Made by a program: the position numbers and the translations under genes. The notes beneath the pieces were generated by a model. That model made no database searches. It was not told the origin of the DNA and saw only the letters and a program-made list of their open reading frames with translations. From Lachnospiraceae bacterium G11 (GTDB taxonomy: Bacteria; Bacillota; Clostridia; Lachnospirales; Lachnospiraceae), in assembly GCA_900103495.1 (NCBI GenBank), contig FMWZ01000007.1:62001-126000 (forward strand): DNA of 64,000 bases, written 5' to 3'. Of the stretch, positions 8,368 through 15,898 are shown one piece after another. Position 1 is the first letter of the stretch, and each line of letters opens with the position of its first letter.

Positions 8368-9183
8368 TTATCGTGCACGTCTGATGGAACGAACTACGAA
8401 ACCGTCTGTGCTTACAGCACCTTCGCTGGCTGCGATAGCTGCAGAAATAACTGCCACAAGTTCCAAATCATCAGTAAGATTCTCTGCGGCGGGAGCACTT
8501 GTAGCTGCCACAGCAGGAGCCTTGTCATTATTATTAGCTTTAGCGGCTTTCTTCTTGTCAATTACTGCGAAAATGTTGAAGCAGTAAATAATTGCCATGA
8601 TAAGAATAAGCACTACGAAAACGGTACCCATACCAAGTAATGTATTAAGGCCTGCCTTCTCACCGATTTCGGCTGTTGTCATATCAGCATTGATAGAAAC
8701 TGTATCTACTGATAAGAAACGCTTGGTTGAGAAAATAACCTCAATTGTTCCGTTCTTCTTCTCGCAGACAACAGGAATTGTAACTGTAATAGTGGATTTG
8801 TCTCTCTTTACAGTAACGTTTTCCTTGTCATAAGACTGAACTTCGCCCATTTTCTTGCCGGCATCCTGGAAGGATCTGATGGCACTCTTTACGCCTTCTC
8901 CATCGAAAGCCAAGGTGTCATATCCGGCCTGCTGAGCAACGCCCATGAACTGAGTCTCAGTGATATATGCAGCCTCTGCAATTGTGAAATTGTCAATAAA
9001 CTGCTGAGCAAGCTCATCGTCCATGAAAGTCTTTGCGTAATAAGGAGCGATATAATCAACTGCAAGCTTCTCGGCTGTTGACTCTTTTGCAAGATCCATC
9101 TGGGAAGCTTCCTCGGTTGCTCCGCAAGCGGTCAGGCTAAAGATACAGGTAACCATGCAAAGAATTGCAAGAATTTTTTTCAT
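8368..9183 (-). CDS. OadG-type gamma subunit fused to an extracytoplasmic lipoprotein domain
   Basis: A 271-residue protein with an unusual layout. Residues 1-20 are a lipoprotein signal with lipobox LTAC (Cys20). Residues about 30-175 are predicted outside the cell. One membrane helix follows (about 180-205), then an Ala/Pro linker. The C-terminus ISAAIAASEG...STDGFVVRSIRR is the classic tail of OadG/MmdD subunits that hold alpha and beta subunits together. Typical OadG proteins are about 80-120 residues and lack the outer domain, which resembles small DUF3887-like beta-rich domains, though weakly. Position between the two carboxyltransferase halves fits an assembly role. Confidence 0.8.
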   Translation of the reverse strand: MKKILAILCMVTCIFSLTACGATEEASQMDLAKESTAEKLAVDYIAPYYAKTFMDDELAQQFIDNFTIAEAAYITETQFMGVAQQAGYDTLAFDGEGVKSAIRSFQDAGKKMGEVQSYDKENVTVKRDKSTITVTIPVVCEKKNGTIEVIFSTKRFLSVDTVSINADMTTAEIGEKAGLNTLLGMGTVFVVLILIMAIIYCFNIFAVIDKKKAAKANNNDKAPAVAATSAPAAENLTDDLELVAVISAAIAASEGAVSTDGFVVRSIRRAR

Positions 9184-9200
9184 ATGTTTATCACCCTTTC

Positions 9201-10631
9201 TTAAACCGTACCGTGCTTTTTAGCGGGACGTTCTTCGCTCTTAGTAAACAGCATTTCAAATGCACCGATAAGATACTTTCTTGTATCGGCTGCATCAACA
9301 ATCTGGTCTACATATCCTCTCTTGGCTGCGCTTACTACGTTATTCTGGAGCTCAGCATAAGCCTTGGACTCCTTAGAAATAACTTCTTCGCTCTCGCCAT
9401 CATACATTACCTTTGCAGCAAGCTTGGCATCCATTGTACCAATCTGTGCATCAGGCCATGCTATTGTGATATCGCATCCTACTGCCTTAGAGTTCATTGC
9501 AACGTATGCGCTACCGAATGCCTTGCCGATAACAACATTAACCTTGGGGGTTGTTGCATTTGCAAAAGCATATGTAAGCTTTGCTACAGCCTTAGCGATT
9601 TCTTTCTCGCTCTCAACTGTTGACTCAAAGCCTGTTACATTTGTAAGTGTTAATACAGGAATTGAGAAAGCATCGCAGAAGTTAACGAAATCAGCTGCCT
9701 TCTTAGCGCCGTTTACGCTAAGTACTGCATCAAACTTCTCTGCTTCCTTACCCTCTTCGTCATATACCTTTGTACGGTTGGCAACACAACCTACGGTAGC
9801 ACCGTTAAGTCTGATGAAGCCTGTAACCATATCCTTGGCATAGTTCTCTTTTACTTCGAAGAAGAAGTTGTCATCTGCAATCTGTGAAAGTGCGATTGAT
9901 GTATCCTCAACACAGTTAGCCAAGTCAGCACATACTCTGTTAAGATCATCCTCACAATCAGTCATGGAATCATCAACCTCGTTGTTTGAAGGAAGCATAG
10001 CAACAAGTTCTCTGATGCCTGCGAAGATATCTTCTTCTGTTCCTACGAAATCAACAAGACCGCTTTCCTTTGCAATAAAGTCAGCGCTTGCTGTGTCACA
10101 CTTTGATGTGTAGTTGCCTGCCAATGCATTGGGTGCATTAACAAATAACTTTGCATTCTTCTCTTCCATGAATGTAAAGTCTGCAAGTGAAGGCATAATT
10201 GCAAGTCCGCCGCCGCAGCTTCCGAAAATAGCTGTGATCTGGGGGATAACACCTGAAGCGTCAGCCATCTTTGCATAAATCTGACCAAATGCGTTTAATG
10301 CATCGGTGGATTCCTGAAGACGAACGCCTGTAGAATCAATCAAACCAATAACAGGTGAACCTGTTTTCATGGCAAGATCATAGAGGTTTGCAATTTTCTT
10401 GGCATGCATTTCACCAACGGAACCGCCTAAAACAGCTGCGTCCTGGCTATACACATACACAAGACTGCCGTTTACGACTCCGTATCCGGTGATTACACCG
10501 TCAGAAGGAGTCTCATTGAGTTTCAAATTGAAATCAGTAGCTCTGGCTGTGACGAGCGCACCGAGTTCAACGAAACTGTTCTCATCGACGAGAGAATTGA
10601 TTCTCTGTCGAGCCTGTGAATTAGTACTCAT
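9201..10631 (-). CDS. Acyl-CoA carboxyltransferase (methylmalonyl-CoA decarboxylase alpha / propionyl-CoA carboxylase beta family)
   Basis: A 476-residue carboxyltransferase of the crotonase-fold AccD/PccB/MmdA family. Both halves show the expected glycine-rich oxyanion loops (IFGSCGGGLAIMPSLADF around 140 and IGKAFGSAYVAMNSKAVGCD around 370). It transfers CO2 between biotin and an acyl-CoA; the substrate could be methylmalonyl-, malonyl- or glutaconyl-CoA. It is slightly shorter than usual MmdA (about 510). It is the first gene of the five-gene operon. Its sequence is divergent enough that the acyl-CoA cannot be named safely. Confidence 0.82.
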   Translation of the reverse strand: MSTNSQARQRINSLVDENSFVELGALVTARATDFNLKLNETPSDGVITGYGVVNGSLVYVYSQDAAVLGGSVGEMHAKKIANLYDLAMKTGSPVIGLIDSTGVRLQESTDALNAFGQIYAKMADASGVIPQITAIFGSCGGGLAIMPSLADFTFMEEKNAKLFVNAPNALAGNYTSKCDTASADFIAKESGLVDFVGTEEDIFAGIRELVAMLPSNNEVDDSMTDCEDDLNRVCADLANCVEDTSIALSQIADDNFFFEVKENYAKDMVTGFIRLNGATVGCVANRTKVYDEEGKEAEKFDAVLSVNGAKKAADFVNFCDAFSIPVLTLTNVTGFESTVESEKEIAKAVAKLTYAFANATTPKVNVVIGKAFGSAYVAMNSKAVGCDITIAWPDAQIGTMDAKLAAKVMYDGESEEVISKESKAYAELQNNVVSAAKRGYVDQIVDAADTRKYLIGAFEMLFTKSEERPAKKHGTV

Positions 10632-10684
10632 TAATTCAGCCCTCCATTTATAAATAAATTAAAGATTTTTATGCATACGCTACT

Positions 10685-10693
10685 ACTATAGCA
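10685..10693 (-). promoter_or_regulatory. Extended -10 promoter of the decarboxylase operon
   Basis: TGCTATAGT on the minus strand matches an extended -10; the -35 at 17 bp (TATGCT) is poor. It sits about 55 bp ahead of the first ATG, downstream of the scpB terminator. Confidence 0.5.
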
Positions 10694-10738
10694 CAAAGTA
10701 TTAAAAAAGCATAGACAAAGTTTTAACATTTTTTAACT

Positions 10739-10768
10739 AAAAAACCCGTGGAGTCATTGCTCCACGGG
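10739..10768 (-). terminator. Terminator after scpB
   Basis: A 9-bp perfect stem (CCCGTGGAG / CTCCACGGG) with a six-base loop followed by six T on the minus strand, about 25 bp after the scpB stop. Confidence 0.92.
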
Positions 10769-10791
10769 ACATACTTCCTTATTATATTTGA

Positions 10792-11361
10792 TTAAATGTT
10801 TAAGCTAAGCTGTACCTCCTGCTCAGCCTGCTGTTTGAACTCCTCAACCTGTACCGGATTGATCTCAGGCAGGTCTTCAATGCTCTTAACGCCAAAGCTT
10901 CTTAAGAACTGCTCTGTGGTTCCAAACAAAAGAGGTCTTCCGGGAGCATCTTTTCTTCCAAGCTCCTGAATCAGATCAAACTCCACCAGCCTGTTCATGG
11001 CATGATCACAGTTTACGCCCCTGATTCTCTCCACTTCAAGTCTTGTGACAGGCTGCTTGTAAGCAACGATGGAAAGTGTTTCAAGAAGGGAATCTGTCAT
11101 TATATATTTCCTGGGAGTCTTGGCAATCTTTATGAGATACTCATACATATCTGCCTTGGTGCAAAGCTGCACCGAATCCTCAAGTTCAATAATATCGATG
11201 CCTCTCGATGAAGATTCATAGCTCTTCTTCATATCGGCGATTATCTCTTTGGTGGTATCAACATCCTCCTCGATAACCTCGGCAAGTCTGTCAATCTCCA
11301 CCGAATCACCCATTGTAAAAAGTATGGCCTCTATAACTGCCGCCTTTTCATTTTTCTTCAT
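10792..11361 (-). CDS. scpB: Segregation and condensation protein B
   Basis: A 189-residue ScpB with its two winged-helix domains; the conserved core YIMTDSLLETLSIVAYKQPVTRLEVERIRGVNCDHAMNRL is present (two adjoining motifs). ScpB dimers bind ScpA and with SMC form the condensin that organises the chromosome. It lies 15 bp after scpA on the same strand, the standard order. The terminator follows directly, so the pair is the end of its transcript. Confidence 0.95.
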   Translation of the reverse strand: MKKNEKAAVIEAILFTMGDSVEIDRLAEVIEEDVDTTKEIIADMKKSYESSSRGIDIIELEDSVQLCTKADMYEYLIKIAKTPRKYIMTDSLLETLSIVAYKQPVTRLEVERIRGVNCDHAMNRLVEFDLIQELGRKDAPGRPLLFGTTEQFLRSFGVKSIEDLPEINPVQVEEFKQQAEQEVQLSLNI

Positions 11362-11376
11362 TATATAACCTAACCT

Positions 11377-12132
11377 TTATGCCACATTAATATTCTTTGT
11401 TGTGATAATGATATCACCAAAAATCCTGTCCTGCTTAATGGAAACGGAACCTGTCTTCATAAGCTCCAGCACCACCAGGAAAGTAACAATTATTTCCATC
11501 TTGGAATTCTGCTTTTCAAGGAGCTTTCTAAAGCTGAATTCTTTATGATGACGAATATATTCTTCTATATATAATGTCTTCTCATCAAGATCAATTTCGT
11601 CTCTCTCGATCTCGCCGTACTTACTTCTCACAGGGTCAATTCTGTCAACCTGTCGCTTCATCGTCTGTTTGAAAATCTCATGAAGCTTATTTAATGTTGC
11701 TTCCCCGATAAGCGACTCGTAATCAATGGGAGCCTTGAAATCCTCAACCTCTTTAGGAAGATGTTTCTCTCTGAAGTAGTTCTTGTATGCATCAACCTGC
11801 CTGTCCTTAAGTTCAAGAGACATATATTTGTACATCTTATACTCAAGGAGCTTGGCAACAAGCTCTGCTCTGGGATCTTCCTCTTCGCCCTCCTCATCAA
11901 CCTCTCTGGGCAAAAGCATCCTGCATTTAATGTCGAGAAGGGTAGCCGCCATAACAAGGAACTCACTCATGACGTTCATATCTTCCCTCTCCATCTGCTT
12001 AATGTAATCCAGATACTGCTCAGTGATGGTTACAATCGGGATATCATATATATCAACTTTATTTTTCTCAATCAGATGAAGGAGCAAATCAAGGGGACCT
12101 TCAAAAACTTCAAGCTTTACTTCAAGCGCCAT
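11377..12132 (-). CDS. scpA: Segregation and condensation protein A (kleisin)
   Basis: A 251-residue ScpA. The N-terminal EVFEGPLDLLLHLIEKNKVDI and the ITEQYLDYI segments are family signatures; the C-terminal winged helix ends in DIIITTKN. As a kleisin it bridges the two SMC heads and recruits ScpB. Central acidic linker near residues 75-85. It begins the scpAB operon, with a promoter just upstream. Confidence 0.95.
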   Translation of the reverse strand: MALEVKLEVFEGPLDLLLHLIEKNKVDIYDIPIVTITEQYLDYIKQMEREDMNVMSEFLVMAATLLDIKCRMLLPREVDEEGEEEDPRAELVAKLLEYKMYKYMSLELKDRQVDAYKNYFREKHLPKEVEDFKAPIDYESLIGEATLNKLHEIFKQTMKRQVDRIDPVRSKYGEIERDEIDLDEKTLYIEEYIRHHKEFSFRKLLEKQNSKMEIIVTFLVVLELMKTGSVSIKQDRIFGDIIITTKNINVA

Positions 12133-12162
12133 CAGCGCACCTCCGCCGTTTAATCCTTATCA

Positions 12163-12191
12163 ATAATAACGCAAAAACACAAGATTTGCAA
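12163..12191 (-). promoter_or_regulatory. Promoter of scpAB inside the upstream terminator
   Basis: TTGCAA (12186-12191), a 17-bp spacer and TATTAT (12163-12168) on the minus strand. The -35 lies in the loop, and the spacer covers one arm, of the terminator of the preceding operon. Confidence 0.6.
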
Positions 12192-12225
12192 CCGAAACAT
12201 CCATTCTGTCACAACATCTTGTGTT
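12173..12225 (-). terminator. Terminator of the CmpB-like/phosphoesterase operon
   Basis: A 10-bp perfect stem (AACACAAGAT / ATCTTGTGTT) with a 30-base loop and a T-run on the minus strand, just after the phosphoesterase stop codon. Confidence 0.7.
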
Positions 12226-12230
12226 TTATG

Positions 12231-13094
12231 TTAATCATTATTCTCTTCGGGAATAATCTCAATTATGTTCAATTCACCCGGATTAAACATTCTTATGGGA
12301 ATTGTGTGGGTTCCCAATCCTCTGCTGAGAATCATCTCCTTATCATTCTCATAAAAGACCCCGCCGTCATACTTGGGGAAGAAAGTCACCATGGGGGATA
12401 CCACGCCTCCAAGGAAAGGCAGCCTTACCAATCCTCCGTGAATATGCCCCGACAGCGTCAGGTCAGCGCCCCAGCCTGCATACTCTTTAAAGTACTGAGG
12501 GTTGTGAGCCAATAGAATATTGAAACAACTCTCATCTATGTCTCCCAGGATTTCCTTCATGTAACCGGGCTCCATGGGGTTTTGTCTGAATCTCTTGTAA
12601 AAACGTCGGTCGATCTCCGAACCGTAGATCCTTAAGTTTTTACCCTTATCTTCAATCATTTCGTTGCGAAGCAATCTGATTCCCGCCTCATCTATTCCGG
12701 TCAGAAAATCCTCGTTAAGGGAACCGTAGTTCTCAGGATAAAGAGAAATTCTGTATTCGTGATTGCCGATGCCATAATAAACCGTGTTTTCCCTGGCAAG
12801 GGCCTTAAGGAATGCCATGGTTTCGTCTATTCTCTCACCGTTCTTTGCGGTAATCATATCCCCGCCAACGAGTACGATGTCCGGCTTTTCTTTCCTTACC
12901 GCCTCCAAAAGCTTCTCGTTATTCTTTCCGAAGTGTTTATCATGCAGGTCGGAAAGAAAGGCAATCTTCACACTGCCCTTAACCTTGGAAGTATGAATAT
13001 ATTCTCTTGCAACAACAAAACGGTGAGTATCTAAAATAATCACCGTTAGTAGTATCAATATGATAAGTGTCGCTATAATCACCAATTCGTTCAA
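12231..13094 (-). CDS. Membrane-anchored metallophosphoesterase (calcineurin-like)
   Basis: A 287-residue protein. Residues 3-22 are one hydrophobic helix anchoring the N-terminus. The metal-binding motifs of the calcineurin fold follow: FLSDLHDKHFG (D-x-H), VGGDMI (GD), GNHEYR (GNHE), LLAHNPQ and LSGHIHGG. It resembles the YkuE/YaeI group that can act on UDP-sugar or lipid pyrophosphates, but the substrate is not shown. The start is a TTG that overlaps the stop of the upstream gene by four bases (TTGA), with AAGGAA nine bases ahead, so the pair is translationally coupled. Confidence 0.85.
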   Translation of the reverse strand: MNELVIIATLIILILLTVIILDTHRFVVAREYIHTSKVKGSVKIAFLSDLHDKHFGKNNEKLLEAVRKEKPDIVLVGGDMITAKNGERIDETMAFLKALARENTVYYGIGNHEYRISLYPENYGSLNEDFLTGIDEAGIRLLRNEMIEDKGKNLRIYGSEIDRRFYKRFRQNPMEPGYMKEILGDIDESCFNILLAHNPQYFKEYAGWGADLTLSGHIHGGLVRLPFLGGVVSPMVTFFPKYDGGVFYENDKEMILSRGLGTHTIPIRMFNPGELNIIEIIPEENND

Positions 13095-13684
13095 TACCAG
13101 CGTTCCTTAATCTCTTCGTATTTGTCGTAGATTCTCTGCTTGATATTAAGTCCGAGAACTCTGTTTAAAGTGATGGCGTAGTCAATGGCTACTATAGCAT
13201 ACATCACTGCCAAAAGTCTCTTCTCATATATTGACCAGGGCCTGTCAACAATGCTCATAAGGAAAGGATTCAGGTGTCTTACCACAATGATTCCGTAAAA
13301 TCCCCAGGCAACTGTACTCTCAAGGCAGATAATTCCCTGATAATTTAAGAACTTGTTATTGTAGTCCCACCATACCTCGCCGAGGAATCTCTTCATTCCG
13401 ATACCCACGATATACTCAAATGCGGTTGCTGAAATCGCAGATACAAAATAAAGAAGAACTACGTTATTGCTTAAAGGAGAAAGCAAAAAATTACCGATTG
13501 TTGCTCCGAATCCATATATGGGACAAAACGGGCCTTTGGCAAAGCCTCTGTTTGTCAGTTTCTTATTGCAAATCGACATATAAATCGATTCAACCAGCCA
13601 TCCCAAAACACTGTATATAAGAAACATCGCAAGCATGTTATAAACATTCATGCTCATAAAACTATTCTTGTATACGTCCAACAT
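13091..13684 (-). CDS. CmpB-like putative ABC transporter permease family membrane protein
   Basis: A 197-residue protein with about five membrane segments. The motif YSVLGWLVESIYMSI and the segment RGFAKGPFCPIYGFG mark the PF06541 family, named putative ABC-transporter type IV although no transport function has been shown. The Glu in the first helix and the GPFCPIYG loop are the most conserved parts. It is coupled by a 4-base overlap to the metallophosphoesterase. No ATPase gene is nearby, which argues against a classical ABC permease. Confidence 0.8.
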   Translation of the reverse strand: MLDVYKNSFMSMNVYNMLAMFLIYSVLGWLVESIYMSICNKKLTNRGFAKGPFCPIYGFGATIGNFLLSPLSNNVVLLYFVSAISATAFEYIVGIGMKRFLGEVWWDYNNKFLNYQGIICLESTVAWGFYGIIVVRHLNPFLMSIVDRPWSIYEKRLLAVMYAIVAIDYAITLNRVLGLNIKQRIYDKYEEIKERWY

Positions 13685-13820
13685 TTCCTTTAACCTCTAC
13701 ATTAAAAAGTTATTATTCCCCCGTTTTCCTAACCCCAAATAGATTCTAACCAAAGTGAAATAAAAGTTCAATACAATGGCGGGAAACTTAATACATTCTT
13801 AATGTATTGATAAAAAAGTT

Positions 13821-13864
13821 AAAAAAATATAAAGTCCCGGGTCGCACGCGACCAAGGACTTTAT
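13821..13864 (-). terminator. Terminator of rpsU
   Basis: A nested stem: AAAGTCC / GGACTTT outside and GGTCGC / GCGACC inside, followed on the minus strand by AT and seven T. It starts seven bp after the rpsU stop. Confidence 0.93.
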
Positions 13865-13870
13865 CACTCA

Positions 13871-14047
13871 TTAGTTATATTTACGCTTTCTAGCTGCTTC
13901 AGATTTCTTCTTACGTCTTACGCTGGGCTTCTCGTAATGTTCTCTCTTACGAATCTCCTGCTGAATGCCTGCCTTGGCGCAGCTTCTCTTAAAACGACGT
14001 AAAGCGCTATCTAAAGTTTCGTTTTCTTTTACAATTACGTTTGACAA
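13871..14047 (-). CDS. rpsU: Small ribosomal subunit protein S21
   Basis: A 58-residue basic protein read from a TTG start at 14047. The sequence begins [20 protein letters not shown] and contains [20 protein letters not shown] followed by an Arg/Lys-rich tail, which is S21. A GGGAGG site and an AGGA lie ahead of the TTG. S21 binds the 30S platform near the anti-Shine-Dalgarno end of 16S rRNA. It is a single-gene unit with its own strong promoter and terminator. Confidence 0.95.
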   Translation of the reverse strand: MSNVIVKENETLDSALRRFKRSCAKAGIQQEIRKREHYEKPSVRRKKKSEAARKRKYN

Positions 14048-14130
14048 CTATTCCTGACCTCCCTTCAGTCCCTTCAAGTATAATGACTGATTGGGTTATT
14101 AATGTGCCCTTTTTCACGCACACACAAAAC

Positions 14131-14158
14131 ATTATAGCATAAAATCTTTATTCGTCAA
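14131..14158 (-). promoter_or_regulatory. Strong promoter of rpsU
   Basis: TTGACG (14153-14158), a 16-bp spacer ending in TGC, and a perfect TATAAT (14131-14136), so also an extended -10. A leader of about 75 bases follows before the TTG start. Confidence 0.88.
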
Positions 14159-14172
14159 CAAAAAAATAATAT

Positions 14173-15699
14173 TTATGCCTTATGTCCGCCGATTTGCTTG
14201 TTCCTGTCTATGCTCGTGGCCCCCTCACACAGATTCATTCCCTTAAGAATTGCGTTCTTTCCATACTTGTTCTTAATGGTGATTACCGCCTGCTGAACCC
14301 GCTTCTCTCTCTCCAGTTCTTCTCTTTCTTTATCCCTTTCTTTCTCAAGGGCAGAATAATCGGTAAAAAGATCAAGCTGTTCAAATTCCTCTTTGGGCTT
14401 AGCCTTGCCTTCCCTCACCACATGATTGGCCACCACATTCATTCGCCTTACCGTAAGGTTCGGGTCCACTATTCTGTCAAAAAGCTCTGTCACCGCCTCC
14501 ATAATAAGCCTTGTTGACGATGTGGGCATCTTTAAATTAATTGAACCATGGGCAGGCTTTGGAACCGGTCTTTTGTAGTGGTCAAAAACCACCTCTCCTT
14601 TATACTTTGCGAAGCGCTTTGGATCCGTCAGATTCTCTATGTCGTACCCTATGTTTAAAACCATCTGATCGGTGACAACACCCTTTTCCACTAGGTCAAG
14701 CACCAATAGCTCCGTCATCTCCTTGATGATAAGCTTCGCCTTGTCAAACTCATAAGGCTCTGAAAGCACCTGTCCTGTGCTAAGGCTGTTGTTCTCAGGC
14801 TTATATGATTTAACGTCTGAAATCCGACAGGGCTCCCATCCCCAGGCGTGGTCTATAAGAAGCTCCGCATTTATTCCAAAGAGCTTATAAAGCAGTTCTT
14901 CATTATAAAAACTTCCGGCTTCTCCAACAGAACATCTGGCCACATCTCCCATGGTGAACATGCCGTTCTTCTCAAGTTTCCTCGAGATTCCCGGGCCAAC
15001 TCTCCAAAAGTCCGTCAAAGGTCTGTGATCCCAGAGGATTCTTCTGTAACTTGCCTCATTTAGCTCGGCAATTCTTACTCCGTCCTTATCCGGAGGCATT
15101 TTCTTGGCCACTATATCCATGGCTATTTTGGCCAGGTACATATTGGTGCCGATGCCCGCAGTGGCAGTTATACCCGTCTCAGAAAGCACATCCCTTATCA
15201 TGGTAATTGCCAGCTCATGGGCAGACATCTTATATGTGTTAAGATAATCCGTCACATCAAGGAAAACCTCATCAACAGAGTACACATGCATATCCTCAGG
15301 GGCAACATATCTAAGATATATATCATAAATCTTGTTGCTCACCTCCATATATTTGTGCATTCTGGGAGGTGCAACAATATACCCTACCGCAAGATTTGGG
15401 TCAGCCTTTAATTCCGCATCAACATAGGACTCCCCGGTAAGAGTTCCGCCGGGAGCTTTATATTTTCTTTCTCTGTTTACCTCTCCGACTCTTTGGACAA
15501 CCTCAAAAAGCCTTGCTCTTCCCCCTACGCCGTAGGATTTAAGAGAAGGTGAAACTGCCAGACATATTGTTTTCTCAGTCCTTGATGCATCGGCCACCAC
15601 AAGATTGACCCCCAAAGGGTCAAGGCCTCTTTCAACACACTCAACCGAGGCATAAAAAGACTTGAGATCGATGGCCACATATCGCCTGTCTTCACTCAC
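14173..15699 (-). CDS. Y-family DNA polymerase (UmuC/DinB-like, error-prone lesion bypass)
   Basis: A 508-residue Y-family polymerase. The catalytic carboxylates are in YVAIDLKSFYASVEC (start) and YSVDEVFLDV (about residue 140); a TAGIGTNMYLAKIAMDI helix-hairpin region and a little-finger domain follow. It belongs to the long UmuC-like group of Gram-positives that carries SYGVGGRARLFE-type inserts and a charged C-terminal tail (about 435-480) ending in a glycine-poor segment. QLDLF near residue 425 is a good candidate beta-clamp-binding motif. It overlaps by four bases the small gene upstream, so both are made together. Confidence 0.9.
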   Translation of the reverse strand: MSEDRRYVAIDLKSFYASVECVERGLDPLGVNLVVADASRTEKTICLAVSPSLKSYGVGGRARLFEVVQRVGEVNRERKYKAPGGTLTGESYVDAELKADPNLAVGYIVAPPRMHKYMEVSNKIYDIYLRYVAPEDMHVYSVDEVFLDVTDYLNTYKMSAHELAITMIRDVLSETGITATAGIGTNMYLAKIAMDIVAKKMPPDKDGVRIAELNEASYRRILWDHRPLTDFWRVGPGISRKLEKNGMFTMGDVARCSVGEAGSFYNEELLYKLFGINAELLIDHAWGWEPCRISDVKSYKPENNSLSTGQVLSEPYEFDKAKLIIKEMTELLVLDLVEKGVVTDQMVLNIGYDIENLTDPKRFAKYKGEVVFDHYKRPVPKPAHGSINLKMPTSSTRLIMEAVTELFDRIVDPNLTVRRMNVVANHVVREGKAKPKEEFEQLDLFTDYSALEKERDKEREELEREKRVQQAVITIKNKYGKNAILKGMNLCEGATSIDRNKQIGGHKA

Positions 15700-15890
15700 C
15701 TGAGTCTTCCTTCTTTCTCAGCTCTGTCTGCGGCAATTCTGCCGGTCTCCTCGATTTCTTCTTCAAATCCGGTAAGTGCGGCAAATGGAGCAAACTGCGC
15801 ACCCCTGGCTTCCATGCTCATCCTTGGATGTTTCCCGGAAGTGGGATGTTCCATATCAATTATATCTTTGTATTTCTCCTCTGCCGTCAT
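15696..15890 (-). CDS. Small YolD-like protein, partner of the Y-family polymerase
   Basis: A 64-residue protein with the conserved segment HPRMSMEARGAQFAPFAALTG followed by a Glu-rich helix. Small genes with this motif commonly sit directly before umuC-like polymerase genes in clostridia, as YolD does next to UvrX in Bacillus. The 4-base overlap (ATGA) with the polymerase frame shows coupling. It may be a polymerase accessory factor in place of UmuD, but no activity is known to me. It begins eight bp after the GH43 stop, so read-through from that gene is possible. Confidence 0.7.
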   Translation of the reverse strand: MTAEEKYKDIIDMEHPTSGKHPRMSMEARGAQFAPFAALTGFEEEIEETGRIAADRAEKEGRLR

Positions 15891-15898
15891 AATAGCAC

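Noticed and set aside
7904-8587. Cys-rich 227-residue plus-strand ORF
   Set aside because: It is the complement of the Ala-rich biotin carrier and OadG genes; its composition comes from reading GC-rich Ala codons backward.
13091-13684. Real ABC transporter permease
   Set aside because: Only the family name suggests it; no ATPase or binding protein gene lies nearby.
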